NCBI GenBank assembly: GCA_964404205.1
Contig: CAYOJD010000059.1
Span: 1 to 19,964, forward strand
Source: CAZWBR01 sp964404205
Lineage (GTDB): Bacteria; Bacteroidota; Bacteroidia; Bacteroidales; Prolixibacteraceae
Length of the DNA stretch: 19,964 nt
Direction of reading: 5' to 3'
Shown here: piece after piece, positions 13,173 through 19,964 of the stretch
How positions within the stretch are numbered: the stretch's first letter is position 1
How the letters are laid out: each line of letters starts with the position of its first letter
Made by a program: the position numbers and the translations under genes
Notes under the pieces: model-generated
Database searches by the model: none
What the model was told of the DNA's origin: nothing
The model's input: only the letters and a program-made list of their open reading frames with translations

Positions 13173-14204
13173 ATGATAAAAAAAGGTTTTGCAAGCGATA
13201 ATAATTCAGGGATTCATCCGTTGGTTCTCGAAGCTATAGGGCATGCAAACGTAGGGCATGCAACCGGATATGGCGATGATATTTATACCAATCGAGCCAC
13301 CGAACTTTTCAAGCAGGAATTCGGCAATGACACTGAGGTCTTTTTTGTGTTAACTGGCACAGGTGCCAATATTCTAAGTTTACAATCCGTTTCCCGCTCG
13401 TTTCATTCGATATTATGTGCAGAAACAGCACATATTCAAGTTGACGAGTGTGGTGCTCCTGAAAAATTCACCGGAAGCAAAGTAATTCCCATCGCAACTT
13501 CGAATGGGAAAATTACCGTGGAACAAATTATGGAGCATTTGCACGGATTTGGCTTTGAGCATCATGCACAACCTGGGGTAATCAGCATCACGCAATCGAC
13601 CGAGTTAGGTACTGTTTATTCAATAGATGAAATTAAGGCCATTGCCGATTTAGCCCACCGGCACCATATGTTTTTACACATGGATGGTGCCCGTATCTCA
13701 AATGCTGCCATAGCTTTAAATGCAGATTTCAGGGCATTTACCCGCGATGCGGGCGTTGATGTGCTATCGTTTGGTGGCACAAAAAATGGGTTGATGCTTG
13801 GCGAGGCAGTATTATTTTTTAATCCGGAACTTAGCAGATATACGAAGTACTACCGGAAACAGGCTGCACAACTTTACTCAAAAATGAGGTTTGTCAGCGC
13901 ACAATTCATCCCTTATCTGAGCCAGAGAATTTGGAAAACCAATGCAGAACATTCAAATAGGATGGCAAAATTACTTGAAGCAGAAGTTTCTAAAGTTCCT
14001 GGCGTAAAAATAACACAGAGAGTCGAGTCGAACGGTGTTTTTGCAATAATTCCCAAAGCGGTTATTCCCAAACTTCAAAAAGATTATTTTTTCTATGTGT
14101 GGAATGAAAATGTAGGAGAAGTTCGATGGATGACCTCTTTTGATACCGGTGAAGATGAGATTATTGACTTTGCGTCGAAGCTAAAAAACTATTTAACTGA
14201 TTAA
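13173..14204 (+). CDS. ltaE: Low-specificity L-threonine aldolase
   Basis: A 343-residue PLP enzyme (beta-eliminating lyase family) which cleaves L-threonine or allo-threonine to glycine and acetaldehyde. Seen: SDNNSGIHPLVLEAI at the N-terminus, GYGDDIYTNRATELF (32-46), TGTGANILSL (61-70), His86 in AETAHIQVDE stacking on PLP, HMDGARISNAA with Asp171 and Arg174, and the Schiff-base lysine Lys204 in SFGGTKNGLM. Every catalytic feature is present and length is typical. It is followed after 13 bases by the rhomboid gene on the same strand. Tdh, another threonine-degrading enzyme, is encoded about 4 kb upstream. Identity of family sure; stereochemical preference not. Confidence 0.93.
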   Translation: MIKKGFASDNNSGIHPLVLEAIGHANVGHATGYGDDIYTNRATELFKQEFGNDTEVFFVLTGTGANILSLQSVSRSFHSILCAETAHIQVDECGAPEKFTGSKVIPIATSNGKITVEQIMEHLHGFGFEHHAQPGVISITQSTELGTVYSIDEIKAIADLAHRHHMFLHMDGARISNAAIALNADFRAFTRDAGVDVLSFGGTKNGLMLGEAVLFFNPELSRYTKYYRKQAAQLYSKMRFVSAQFIPYLSQRIWKTNAEHSNRMAKLLEAEVSKVPGVKITQRVESNGVFAIIPKAVIPKLQKDYFFYVWNENVGEVRWMTSFDTGEDEIIDFASKLKNYLTD

Positions 14205-14217
14205 TCGATATAAACAA

Positions 14218-14922
14218 TTGTTTTTTCGTCGTTATTATACTGAAAAATACACCGAACAGCAGCTTGAGGCAGAGAAAAAAATCTTTCGTCACAGTCTGCT
14301 AATCGCCCTTTTTGTGATTATAGCCGTTTGGATTGTATTTCTGGCTCAGGAGGTTTATCGTTTCGACTATTGGGAATTGGGCATCTACCCATTGAAATGG
14401 AAAGGATTGGCAGGAATTTTAACCTCTCCTTTTGTACATGGGGGCTACCGGCACATCGGGGCCAATACACTCCCACTCTTTCTGTTAACATTAAGCCTTT
14501 TCTATTTTTACCGAAACATCGCTTATTCGATTTTTGCATTAATTTACATCTGTTCCGGCATCTGTGTTTGGTTGCTTGCCCGCGGAAGCTGGCATATTGG
14601 TGCCAGTGGTTTGATATACGGGTTGGCTTCGTTCCTGATTCTGAGCGGCATCATTCGAAATAACAGCCGTTTGCTTACCATTTCGCTGGTAGTGGTTATG
14701 ATTTATGGTGGAATTTTCTGGGGAGTGCTACCATTGAAACCTGAGATCTCGTGGGAATCGCATTTATGGGGAACAGTTTCAGGAGTGATATTTGCCATCG
14801 TTTTCAGAAATTATGGCCCCCCCACAAAAATATGGGAATGGAACGATGAAGAAGAATTGGATGAAGTTCCAGAAGAGAATAATGTCGATGAAGCAATCAA
14901 TTCGTTTCTACGACCCGAATAA
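14218..14922 (+). CDS. Rhomboid-family intramembrane serine protease
   Basis: A 234-residue polytopic membrane protease. Six hydrophobic segments follow a charged cytosolic leader (1-24). Active-site features are present: HGGYRHIGANTLPLF with His79 and Asn83 (oxyanion side), the nucleophile Ser130 in HIGASGLIYGL, and the partner His182 in SWESHLWGTVSG. The C-terminal 30 residues are very acidic. The start is TTG 14218; the frame upstream is closed by a stop at 14194-14196 and contains no ATG, so a TTG (or a rarer ATT at 14200) must be used. It lies 13 bases after ltaE and may be co-transcribed. Substrates of bacterial rhomboids of this type are mostly unknown. Confidence 0.88.
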   Translation: MFFRRYYTEKYTEQQLEAEKKIFRHSLLIALFVIIAVWIVFLAQEVYRFDYWELGIYPLKWKGLAGILTSPFVHGGYRHIGANTLPLFLLTLSLFYFYRNIAYSIFALIYICSGICVWLLARGSWHIGASGLIYGLASFLILSGIIRNNSRLLTISLVVVMIYGGIFWGVLPLKPEISWESHLWGTVSGVIFAIVFRNYGPPTKIWEWNDEEELDEVPEENNVDEAINSFLRPE

Positions 14923-14935
14923 TTTTATACTTTTG
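14905..14935 (+). promoter_or_regulatory. Promoter of the nusB operon
   Basis: TACTTTTG (14928-14935) matches TAnnTTTG; TTT (14905-14907), one mismatch from TTG, lies 20 bases upstream. The -33 part overlaps the end of the rhomboid gene. The inferred leader before nusB is about 33 bases. Confidence 0.65.
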
Positions 14936-14974
14936 CAGCAGCTTAAAGCAAAGTAATTAAATAAGTTCTGAACA

Positions 14975-15922
14975 ATGATAAGTCGAAGGATTATCCGTAC
15001 CAAGGTGCTGCAAATCATGTATGCCCATGTTTCAACCCCCGAAAAAACAATAAAGCAGTCGGAACAGGAACTCCATTTCAGTATCCAAAAAACATACGAT
15101 TTATACCATTTGCTATTCGATTTGCTGATTACAATCCGCAATTACGACGACAGCAGGATTGAAGCCCGCAAGCATAAAAACCTTCCTACCGAAGAGGATT
15201 TGAACCCTAATACCCGATTTATCCATAACCGGGTTATCGAAATGCTGGCCGATGATAAGAACCTGTCTAAATATTTGGAGAAAAATAAGTTGTCGTGGAA
15301 TAACTACCCCGAGTTGATTAAAAATTTACATCACGAAATGGTCAATTCAGAGGTATATCAAAAGTATATTACTTCACCTTTTGACAACTTCCAGAATGAT
15401 AAACGGTTCTGCGAAGAGTTCTATTCGACCATTTTGCTGAATAGTCAGAATATGTTTACTGAATTGGAAGAGCAGAGCATTTACTGGAATGATGATTTGG
15501 ACTTTGTGGCTTCGATGGTTATCAAAACTTTAAAACGGTTTAAACCTAACGGTCCGTTGGATGAGACACTGTTGGATTTATATAAAGACGAAGAAGATCG
15601 ATTATTTACAGTCGACCTATTTCGAAAAGCCATTACAAGCAACGAAAAACACCGCAAAATAGTTGAAACATACACCAAGAACTGGGATGTCGAACGTGTC
15701 GCCGTAATGGATATCATTATTATGGAATTGGCACTCACTGAATTGCTTGAATTTCCATCGATACCGATAAAAGTTACACTCAACGAATATATTGAACTGG
15801 CCAAATATTACAGTACCCAGCGGAGCAGTACATTTATCAACGGCGTTCTCGACAAAATTACGAAGGACTTCAGGGAAGAAGGTAAAATTCAAAAAAGCGG
15901 AAGAGGCTTGATCGAAGGATGA
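14975..15922 (+). CDS. nusB: Transcription antitermination factor NusB, long Bacteroidota form
   Basis: NusB pairs with NusE (S10) and binds boxA RNA to support antitermination, notably of rRNA operons. At 315 residues it is about twice the usual 140. The N-terminus MISRRIIRTKVLQIMYAHV and C-terminal WDVERVAVMDIIIMELALTELLEFPSIPIKVTLNEYIELAKYYS (about 230-273), followed by STFINGVLDKI, are both NusB, so the two halves of the classical domain are separated by a helical insertion of roughly 150 residues. This long form is usual in Bacteroidota, not a fusion error. It has its own promoter. The DUF1573 gene overlaps its stop by four bases (ATGA), indicating coupled translation. Confidence 0.93.
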   Translation: MISRRIIRTKVLQIMYAHVSTPEKTIKQSEQELHFSIQKTYDLYHLLFDLLITIRNYDDSRIEARKHKNLPTEEDLNPNTRFIHNRVIEMLADDKNLSKYLEKNKLSWNNYPELIKNLHHEMVNSEVYQKYITSPFDNFQNDKRFCEEFYSTILLNSQNMFTELEEQSIYWNDDLDFVASMVIKTLKRFKPNGPLDETLLDLYKDEEDRLFTVDLFRKAITSNEKHRKIVETYTKNWDVERVAVMDIIIMELALTELLEFPSIPIKVTLNEYIELAKYYSTQRSSTFINGVLDKITKDFREEGKIQKSGRGLIEG

Positions 15923-16365
15923 AATTGAATTATACGCATCTCAGTATTTTTTTAGTTTTCCTTTTATGGGGTTGTCAAAGCAATCAACCCCGGAAGATAA
16001 CGGCTCCGGTTTCAGCGGAAAAAAAGGTAAATGGCAAGATTGAATTTCTCAAAGAAATACATAATTTTGGTACATTAAAAAACGGAGAGGTGGTCTCGTT
16101 CACCTTTGTTTTTAAGAATAAGGGTCCTGGAGAGGCTCAAATTACAGGCTGCGAAAATTCCTGTGGATGCATTGATATAGCGTACGATAAAAACGCGATA
16201 AAGCCAGGTGCCGAATCAGGTGTAGAGGTTATTTTCAATTCAGCCGGTGAATGGGGCAACCAGATTAAGACAATTAAGTTGATTATGGCTGACAAGAGTG
16301 AAAAACAGCTTACTGTTGCAGCTTATATAGAGAACGATAATTTTAATAATTTAATAAATAACTAA
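15919..16365 (+). CDS. DUF1573 lipoprotein
   Basis: A 148-residue probable lipoprotein. A hydrophobic signal (about 9-18) ends at lipobox LLWGC with Cys19. The mature part has a DUF1573 domain, an Ig-like beta sandwich: EIHNFGTLKNGEVVSFTFVFKNKG (about 44-67), then CENSCGCID with three cysteines (75-82 region) and KPGAESGVEVIFNSAGEWGNQIKTI. These motifs are diagnostic for the family; its function is not established. The start overlaps the nusB stop by four bases and yajC starts three bases after its stop, so it is firmly inside this operon. The placement next to yajC hints at an envelope role, which is inference. Confidence 0.9.
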   Translation: MKLNYTHLSIFLVFLLWGCQSNQPRKITAPVSAEKKVNGKIEFLKEIHNFGTLKNGEVVSFTFVFKNKGPGEAQITGCENSCGCIDIAYDKNAIKPGAESGVEVIFNSAGEWGNQIKTIKLIMADKSEKQLTVAAYIENDNFNNLINN

Positions 16366-16367
16366 AG

Positions 16368-16688
16368 ATGAGCAATTTACTTTCGATTGTATTACAGGCA
16401 CAACCCCAGGGAAGCATGCTTGGGATGTTTCTTCCACTGGTGTTAATTATCGTTGTATTCTATTTCTTTATGATTAGACCACAAATGAAGCGCCAAAAAG
16501 AGTTGCAGAAATTTCGCGATGCACTGCAAAAGGGCGATAAAGTGGTCACTACCGGTGGAATTTATGGTAAAATTGATGAAATAAAGGATAATTATATTTT
16601 CCTTGAAGTTGCCCCTAATGTAAAACTGCGCGTAGATAAAAGCGTAGTGCTCAAAGATATTACCGATGCCGCTGTAGCCCAAAAATAA
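16368..16688 (+). CDS. yajC: Sec translocon accessory subunit YajC
   Basis: A 106-residue inner-membrane protein of the SecDF-YajC complex, which assists SecYEG-dependent export. One membrane segment (about 18-37, MLGMFLPLVLIIVVFYFFMI) is followed by the conserved RPQMKRQKELQKF and the cytosolic domain with KGDKVVTTGGIYGKI. Length is typical. secDF is not in the window. Located three bases after the DUF1573 gene and followed directly by a strong terminator hairpin at 16694-16723. Identity is certain. Confidence 0.97.
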   Translation: MSNLLSIVLQAQPQGSMLGMFLPLVLIIVVFYFFMIRPQMKRQKELQKFRDALQKGDKVVTTGGIYGKIDEIKDNYIFLEVAPNVKLRVDKSVVLKDITDAAVAQK

Positions 16689-16693
16689 AAACT

Positions 16694-16723
16694 AAATCAG
16701 GCCGGTTATCCGGCCTGATTTTT
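16694..16723 (+). terminator. Terminator after yajC, possibly an attenuator
   Basis: AAATCAGGCCGG (16694-16705) and CCGGCCTGATTT (16710-16721) form a perfect 12-bp stem with loop TTAT and a short T run. The next gene starts only 12 bases further, so no promoter fits in between. GCCGGTTA (16701-16708), which covers part of the left arm and loop, is also the exact complement of TAACCGGC (16723-16730), giving a mutually exclusive second hairpin. Terminator shape is sure; regulated readthrough is inference. Confidence 0.8.
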
Positions 16724-16734
16724 AACCGGCGAAC

Positions 16735-17733
16735 ATGAACGCAGGAAAGATTAAAAGATTCTTTCAAAACAATTCAGAAAAGCAAAGGGGAGGAAAGATA
16801 CTAGTCTTTCTGATTTGCCTCGGTCTTTCAGCGTTCTTTTGGCTGCTCAACTCGCTCGAAAAGAGATATACCGACCGAATTTCCGTTCCTGTAAAATATA
16901 TCAACCTGCCCAAAGATAAACAGCTAGTCGGCAGCCTGCCCAAAAAGCTGGATTTAATAGTCGATGGTTACGGCTATACCCTGCTCAACCACAAACTTCG
17001 CCTGGCATTCTCGCCTGTGCTAATTAGTGTCAATGATTTGACAGACAACATACTGGAGAACCAAAATTTTAGCCGATATACCATTCATACGTCAGCTCAC
17101 AAAGAAGAAATTGAAAAACAGATAAGCAGCGAAATCAAAATTATCAACATCAAACCCGATACGATAACGTTCAATTTCAGCTATGTTATCGAGAGAAAGA
17201 TGAAAGTTGAACCCAATATTGGGCTTACTTTCGGAAAAAATTTCATTCTTCGTGCCACGCCTTACACACAGCCCGACTCCGTAATCGTTCGTGGGCCAGT
17301 CAACATTATGGATACAATGCGCGCAGTCAGGACCCGGTACGAAACAATAAAAGAAGTTACCCACAACATCGAAAAAAGTGTTTTGCTCGAACAGATTGAG
17401 GGATTAAGTTATTCCGAAAAGAAGGTGGCGCTATATATTGATATTGAACAAAATACTGAAGCTGTGTTCTCCGTACCGGTGGAGGTTATCAACGTGCCTG
17501 ATTCAATCAATATCAAGACATTTCCCGGAAAAGTAAAAGTGTACTGCAAAGTTGGGCTGAGCAGTTATAAAAAATTGACAGAGAATAGTTTCAAAGTAGT
17601 AGCCGATTATCGCAAAATTGATCGTCAGGCCAATAAAGTCAAAGTTTTGCTTACCCAATATCCCGACATTTTACTTTCGGTTGATTTTTCTCCCCAGGAA
17701 GTTGAATATATAATCGAGAAACAATCCCGATGA
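16735..17733 (+). CDS. YbbR-like (CdaR-type) membrane-anchored protein
   Basis: A 332-residue protein with one N-terminal membrane segment (about 22-40, ILVFLICLGLSAFFWLLNS) and an extracytoplasmic part made of YbbR-like beta-rich repeats, seen in SVPVKYINLPKDKQLVGSLPKKLDLIVDGYG and again around DSVIVRGPVNIMDTM and FSVPVEVINVPDSI. In Firmicutes the YbbR protein CdaR regulates the diadenylate cyclase CdaA. No cyclase gene is adjacent here, so that role should not be assumed. It overlaps coaE by four bases, as usual in Bacteroidota. Its start follows the yajC terminator by 12 bases, so expression depends on readthrough or on a promoter inside the preceding gene. Confidence 0.82.
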   Translation: MNAGKIKRFFQNNSEKQRGGKILVFLICLGLSAFFWLLNSLEKRYTDRISVPVKYINLPKDKQLVGSLPKKLDLIVDGYGYTLLNHKLRLAFSPVLISVNDLTDNILENQNFSRYTIHTSAHKEEIEKQISSEIKIINIKPDTITFNFSYVIERKMKVEPNIGLTFGKNFILRATPYTQPDSVIVRGPVNIMDTMRAVRTRYETIKEVTHNIEKSVLLEQIEGLSYSEKKVALYIDIEQNTEAVFSVPVEVINVPDSINIKTFPGKVKVYCKVGLSSYKKLTENSFKVVADYRKIDRQANKVKVLLTQYPDILLSVDFSPQEVEYIIEKQSR

Positions 17734-18329
17734 TAAAAGTTGGAATAACAGGTGGCATAGGCAGTGGAAAAACAACGGTTAGCCATATTTTTAAATTGTT
17801 TGGCGTACCGGTTTTCAATGCTGACAACGAAGCCCGATTTTTGCAGAACGAAGATTGGGACACCCAACAGCAGATAAAAGAACTATTTGGAAATCAAATT
17901 TATTCGACTGATGGCAAACTCAACCGATCTGCCTTGGCGCAGGTTGTCTTCGGCAATAAGGCTCTTCTGACTCAATTAAACGGAATAATTCATCCTAAAG
18001 TTCACAAGCGTTTTCAGAATTGGACCGATTCAAATCACAATGCTGTATATGGGCTTTATGAAGCCGCAATCCTCTTCGAAAGCGGATTTTGCCACGAACT
18101 GGATTTCAACATGCTGGTAATTTCACCAGTAAATCAACGAACCCAAAGAGTTATGGCCAGAGATGGCATAACAGTCGATGAATTATCTGCCAGAATGAGC
18201 AACCAGATGAGTGATGAAATGAAAAGCAGATTGGCCAGCCTGATAATTTACAACGATGAAAAACATTCATTAATTCAGCAGGTTATTGATATAGATCATA
18301 AACTAAGAGAAAATGGCAAAATTTGGTAA
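17730..18329 (+). CDS. coaE: Dephospho-CoA kinase
   Basis: Catalyses the last step of coenzyme A synthesis: ATP-dependent phosphorylation of the 3'-hydroxyl of dephospho-CoA. A 199-residue P-loop kinase: Walker A GGIGSGKTT (8-16), FNADNEAR (about 30-37, substrate Asp), the IIHPKVHKRF segment (about 88-97), and the LID-like run RTQRVMARDGITVDELSARMSNQ. All usual motifs are present. ATG at 17730 overlaps the stop of the ybbR-like gene (ATGA), and the following gene starts 17 bases before its own stop, so translation is probably coupled through this part of the operon. Identity is certain. Confidence 0.96.
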   Translation: MIKVGITGGIGSGKTTVSHIFKLFGVPVFNADNEARFLQNEDWDTQQQIKELFGNQIYSTDGKLNRSALAQVVFGNKALLTQLNGIIHPKVHKRFQNWTDSNHNAVYGLYEAAILFESGFCHELDFNMLVISPVNQRTQRVMARDGITVDELSARMSNQMSDEMKSRLASLIIYNDEKHSLIQQVIDIDHKLRENGKIW

Positions 18330-19044
18330 ATGGATAGGCGGAGGCCTTGGCTGGGCTTTCGGTGGACCTATAGGTGCTTTAGCCGGCTTTGTGTTGGGTA
18401 CTTTTTTCGACAGTGCCGAATCGCCTTATGAAGAACAGCAAAAAGCAAACAAAATTCCTACCACGCAAAGCGACTACATATTCAGTCTCTTGGTTTTAGT
18501 CACTGCTGTTTTAAAAGCCGATGGAAAGATTTTACGCTCAGAACTGGAATATGTTAAAGCGTTCTTCAAACAAAATTTTGGAGTTCAGGGAGCACAGGAA
18601 GCACTTCGTATTTTGAAGGATTTGACAAAGCAAAATATTCCGGTTACCGATGTATGCCATCAAATCAGGCATTACATGGATTATTCGACAAGACTTCAGC
18701 TAATTCATTTTTTGTATGGTATAGCTACTGCAGATCAAGAGGTTCATCCATCGGAGATGGAGCTTATCGGTCATATTGCACAGCAGATGGGAATATCTGA
18801 GGCCGATTATTCATCGATTAAAGCGATGTTCGTTCCTAAAACCGATTGGGCATACGATGTTCTGGAAACGACCTCTGAAGCCACCAACGAAGAGGTAAAA
18901 AAAGCCTACAAAAAGATGGCTGTAAAATATCATCCCGATAAGGTGAGTTATTTGGGCGAGGATGTGCAACGGGCAGCCAACGAAAAGTTTCAAAAAGTTA
19001 ATGAAGCCTATCAGGTAATTTGCAAAGAACGAAATATGAGCTAA
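18313..19044 (+). CDS. TerB/DnaJ-domain protein, DjlA-like
   Basis: A 243-residue DnaJ-family co-chaperone. A Gly-rich hydrophobic N-terminus (about 8-33, IGGGLGWAFGGPIGALAGFVLGTFF) could insert in the membrane as in DjlA. A TerB-like helical domain follows (about 50-165; VTAVLKADGKILRSELEYVKAFF and GIATADQEVHPSEMELI). A C-terminal J domain (about 178-240) carries the His-Pro-Asp motif at 207-209 (KYHPDK), needed to stimulate DnaK. The order membrane segment, TerB, J domain is that of E. coli DjlA. It overlaps coaE by 17 bases and ends the operon. Its specific clients are unknown. Confidence 0.9.
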   Translation: MAKFGKWIGGGLGWAFGGPIGALAGFVLGTFFDSAESPYEEQQKANKIPTTQSDYIFSLLVLVTAVLKADGKILRSELEYVKAFFKQNFGVQGAQEALRILKDLTKQNIPVTDVCHQIRHYMDYSTRLQLIHFLYGIATADQEVHPSEMELIGHIAQQMGISEADYSSIKAMFVPKTDWAYDVLETTSEATNEEVKKAYKKMAVKYHPDKVSYLGEDVQRAANEKFQKVNEAYQVICKERNMS

Positions 19045-19057
19045 AGCAATAATGCAG

Positions 19058-19085
19058 ATGTCCAATATCCAGTCTGACATTTTTT
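19058..19085 (+). terminator. Weak terminator candidate after the DjlA-like gene
   Basis: ATGTC (19058-19062) and GACAT (19076-19080) can pair around a 13-base loop, followed by six T residues. The stem is only five base pairs, so this is a low-confidence end for the long nusB-to-djlA transcript. TATCTTTA at 19089-19096 is one mismatch from a -7 element and may serve the next gene. Confidence 0.3.
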
Positions 19086-19132
19086 GAATATCTTTATAAC
19101 GATTTTAATACATAATATTTAAAACTATCGAC

Positions 19133-19780
19133 ATGAAAAAAGCCATTTTAACGCTTGCTCTGGCCATTTTGGTGCTTTCAACATATGCTCAGTCATTCGA
19201 TCTTGGCATTAAAGGGGGCTTCAATTCGACTAAAATTACAACAGACAAACCGCTTCAGGCGCTTGAAGATTATACTTTCGATGATTTTAAATCAGATGTT
19301 TCTGGAGGTTTCAATGTGGGCGCCTTTGCCCGAATTGGTGGAAAAGTAATCTATCTTCAACCCGAATTACTCTATTCGCTTCGAAAAGGTGAAACAGCTA
19401 TTAATTACAACGATGGCGATGGTGGCGGAAATATTACTGTAAACCAGAAAATTAAACTGAAATCTATTCAAATCCCGGTGCTTGTAGGCTTTAAATTACT
19501 CGATCTGAAACTAGCCTCTGTAAGAGCTTTTACCGGACCGGCAATGTCTATCGTTTTGGATGACAGCGAATCGATTTTTGATATGGATAATACGGGTTTT
19601 CAGCCCGCTGAATTCAAAAATAATATATGGGACTGGCAATTGGGTGCTGGAGTCGATTTGTTAAACTTCACTTTCGATGTCCGTTATGCCTGGGGACTGA
19701 CCGATTTTACGGAAGGGAATCTCGACTTTGTCAATAAAGGCAATACATTAACCTTCTCGGTCGGGTTTAAGATTTTCTAA
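19133..19780 (+). CDS. Outer-membrane beta-barrel protein, PorT/OmpA-barrel-like
   Basis: A 215-residue exported protein. The signal peptide is MKKAILTLALAILVLSTYA, with likely cleavage before Gln20. The mature part alternates polar and hydrophobic residues as beta strands do: SFDLGIKGGFNST, GGFNVGAFARIGGKVIYLQPELLYSLRKG, IQIPVLVGFKLL, WDWQLGAGVDLLNFTFDVRYAWGLTDF and a terminal strand TLTFSVGFKIF ending in Phe, the usual barrel-assembly signal. This fits the small eight-stranded barrels annotated as PorT-family in Bacteroidota. It is probably not the PorT of type 9 secretion itself: such family names are applied broadly. Stands alone between the nusB operon and tRNA-Pro. Function unknown. Confidence 0.85.
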   Translation: MKKAILTLALAILVLSTYAQSFDLGIKGGFNSTKITTDKPLQALEDYTFDDFKSDVSGGFNVGAFARIGGKVIYLQPELLYSLRKGETAINYNDGDGGGNITVNQKIKLKSIQIPVLVGFKLLDLKLASVRAFTGPAMSIVLDDSESIFDMDNTGFQPAEFKNNIWDWQLGAGVDLLNFTFDVRYAWGLTDFTEGNLDFVNKGNTLTFSVGFKIF

Positions 19781-19781
19781 T

Positions 19782-19826
19782 ATTATGCAATCTGTATGTT
19801 CACGTCAGGCATCATAATTATTTTTT
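19782..19826 (+). terminator. Possible terminator after the barrel-protein gene
   Basis: ATTATG (19782-19787) pairs with CATAAT (19813-19818), with extra CTG/CAG pairing possible inside the loop, and six T residues follow at 19821-19826. It begins two bases after the stop codon. The stem is short and the loop long, so confidence is low. Confidence 0.35.
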
Positions 19827-19838
19827 ACAAGAATACGT

Positions 19839-19868
19839 TTGTCAGTTTTTGAAAAGATATTACATTTG
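19839..19868 (+). promoter_or_regulatory. Promoter of tRNA-Pro
   Basis: TTG (19839-19841) and TACATTTG (19861-19868) with a 19-base spacer are a full match to the Bacteroidota promoter consensus. The mature tRNA begins 25 bases after the -7 element. Confidence 0.8.
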
Positions 19869-19893
19869 CAGCCGTTGAAAACAGGACAGATTA

Positions 19894-19964
19894 CGGGGTG
19901 TAGCGCAGCTTGGTAGCGCGCGTCGTTCGGGACGACGAGGCCGCAGGTTCAAATCCTGTCACCC
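19894..19964 (+). tRNA. tRNA-Pro (anticodon CGG), cut by the window end
   Basis: The 5' acceptor half CGGGGTG, the D arm GCGCAGCTTGGTAGCGC and the anticodon stem CGTCG/CGACG are visible, with loop TTCGGGA giving anticodon CGG, reading CCG. The T arm is GCAGGTTCAAATCCTGT. The 3' acceptor strand shows only CACCC, so two paired bases and the discriminator lie beyond the end. CGG at the 5' end is normal for proline tRNA. Confidence 0.93.

Noticed and set aside
14975..15922. NusB as a fusion protein, because it is twice the usual length
   Set aside because: Both ends match NusB and the long form with a helical insertion is normal in Bacteroidota.
16735..17733. Assigning the YbbR-like gene as regulator of a c-di-AMP cyclase
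   Set aside because: No diadenylate cyclase gene is adjacent in this window, so the Firmicutes CdaA-CdaR role cannot be carried over from sequence alone.
19133..19780. PorT component of type 9 secretion
   Set aside because: Only a generic small beta-barrel pattern is visible and no other type 9 secretion gene is present; the family label is too broad to support this.
1..19964. Mobile element, phage, toxin-antitoxin, anti-phage or CRISPR system
   Set aside because: No transposase, integrase, repeat array, terminal inverted repeats or defence-type domain was seen; gene content and codon usage look uniform and core. The three tRNA ends show no adjacent integrase or repeated tRNA fragment.

Overview
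The window comes from the chromosome of a member of the Bacteroidota, most likely Bacteroidales or a close relative. Three things point there. Promoters fit the phylum-specific form (TTG at about -33, TAnnTTTG at about -7), and I find such boxes before at least seven genes. Start codons lack Shine-Dalgarno sequences. Gene sets such as the long NusB with a DUF1573 lipoprotein, YajC, a YbbR-like protein and CoaE, and the fused kinase/RapZ C-terminal protein, are also typical. There is no transposase, integrase, phage gene or CRISPR array. This is mainly core genome.

Layout. 1-3178 (+): a heparan-alpha-glucosaminide N-acetyltransferase-like membrane protein, then an LPG-synthase-type membrane protein followed closely by uracil-DNA glycosylase. 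3179-5990 (-): a putative operon of a sugar-kinase-like/RapZ-C fusion, a 42-residue zinc-ribbon-like protein that is easily missed, a sugar-1-phosphate nucleotidyltransferase, and a Tat/lipobox ABM-fold protein. 6083-7338 (-): the rpsF-rpsR-rplI operon with its promoter and a strong terminator. 7339-7940: a gene-poor stretch of about 600 bases with an unassigned terminator-like hairpin and a LacI-type palindrome. 7941-9421: threonine dehydrogenase, tRNA-Thr(CGT) and a convergent tRNA-Arg(CCG). 9473-12995: CysQ-like phosphatase, a divergent exonuclease/GIY-YIG fusion, and a photolyase convergent with it. 13173-14922 (+): threonine aldolase and a rhomboid protease. 14975-19044 (+): nusB, DUF1573 lipoprotein, yajC, then ybbR-like, coaE and a TerB/DnaJ protein. 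19133-19964 (+): an outer-membrane beta-barrel protein and a tRNA-Pro(CGG) cut by the window end.

How genes may work together. The kinase/RapZ-C protein and the nucleotidyltransferase together look like an AmgK/MurU-type route (sugar to sugar-1-phosphate to NDP-sugar) carrying a domain that in Escherichia coli RapZ senses glucosamine-6-phosphate. DNA repair is well represented (Ung, exonuclease/GIY-YIG, photolyase). Threonine breakdown is represented twice (Tdh and LtaE). The nusB cluster combines transcription, export and CoA synthesis. A terminator with a mutually exclusive alternative hairpin lies directly before its second half.

Nothing here is clearly a new large system. The most interesting leads are the kinase/RapZ-C operon with its tiny cysteine protein, the possible attenuator before the ybbR-like gene, and two genes whose promoters sit so close to the start codon that the mRNAs may be leaderless.
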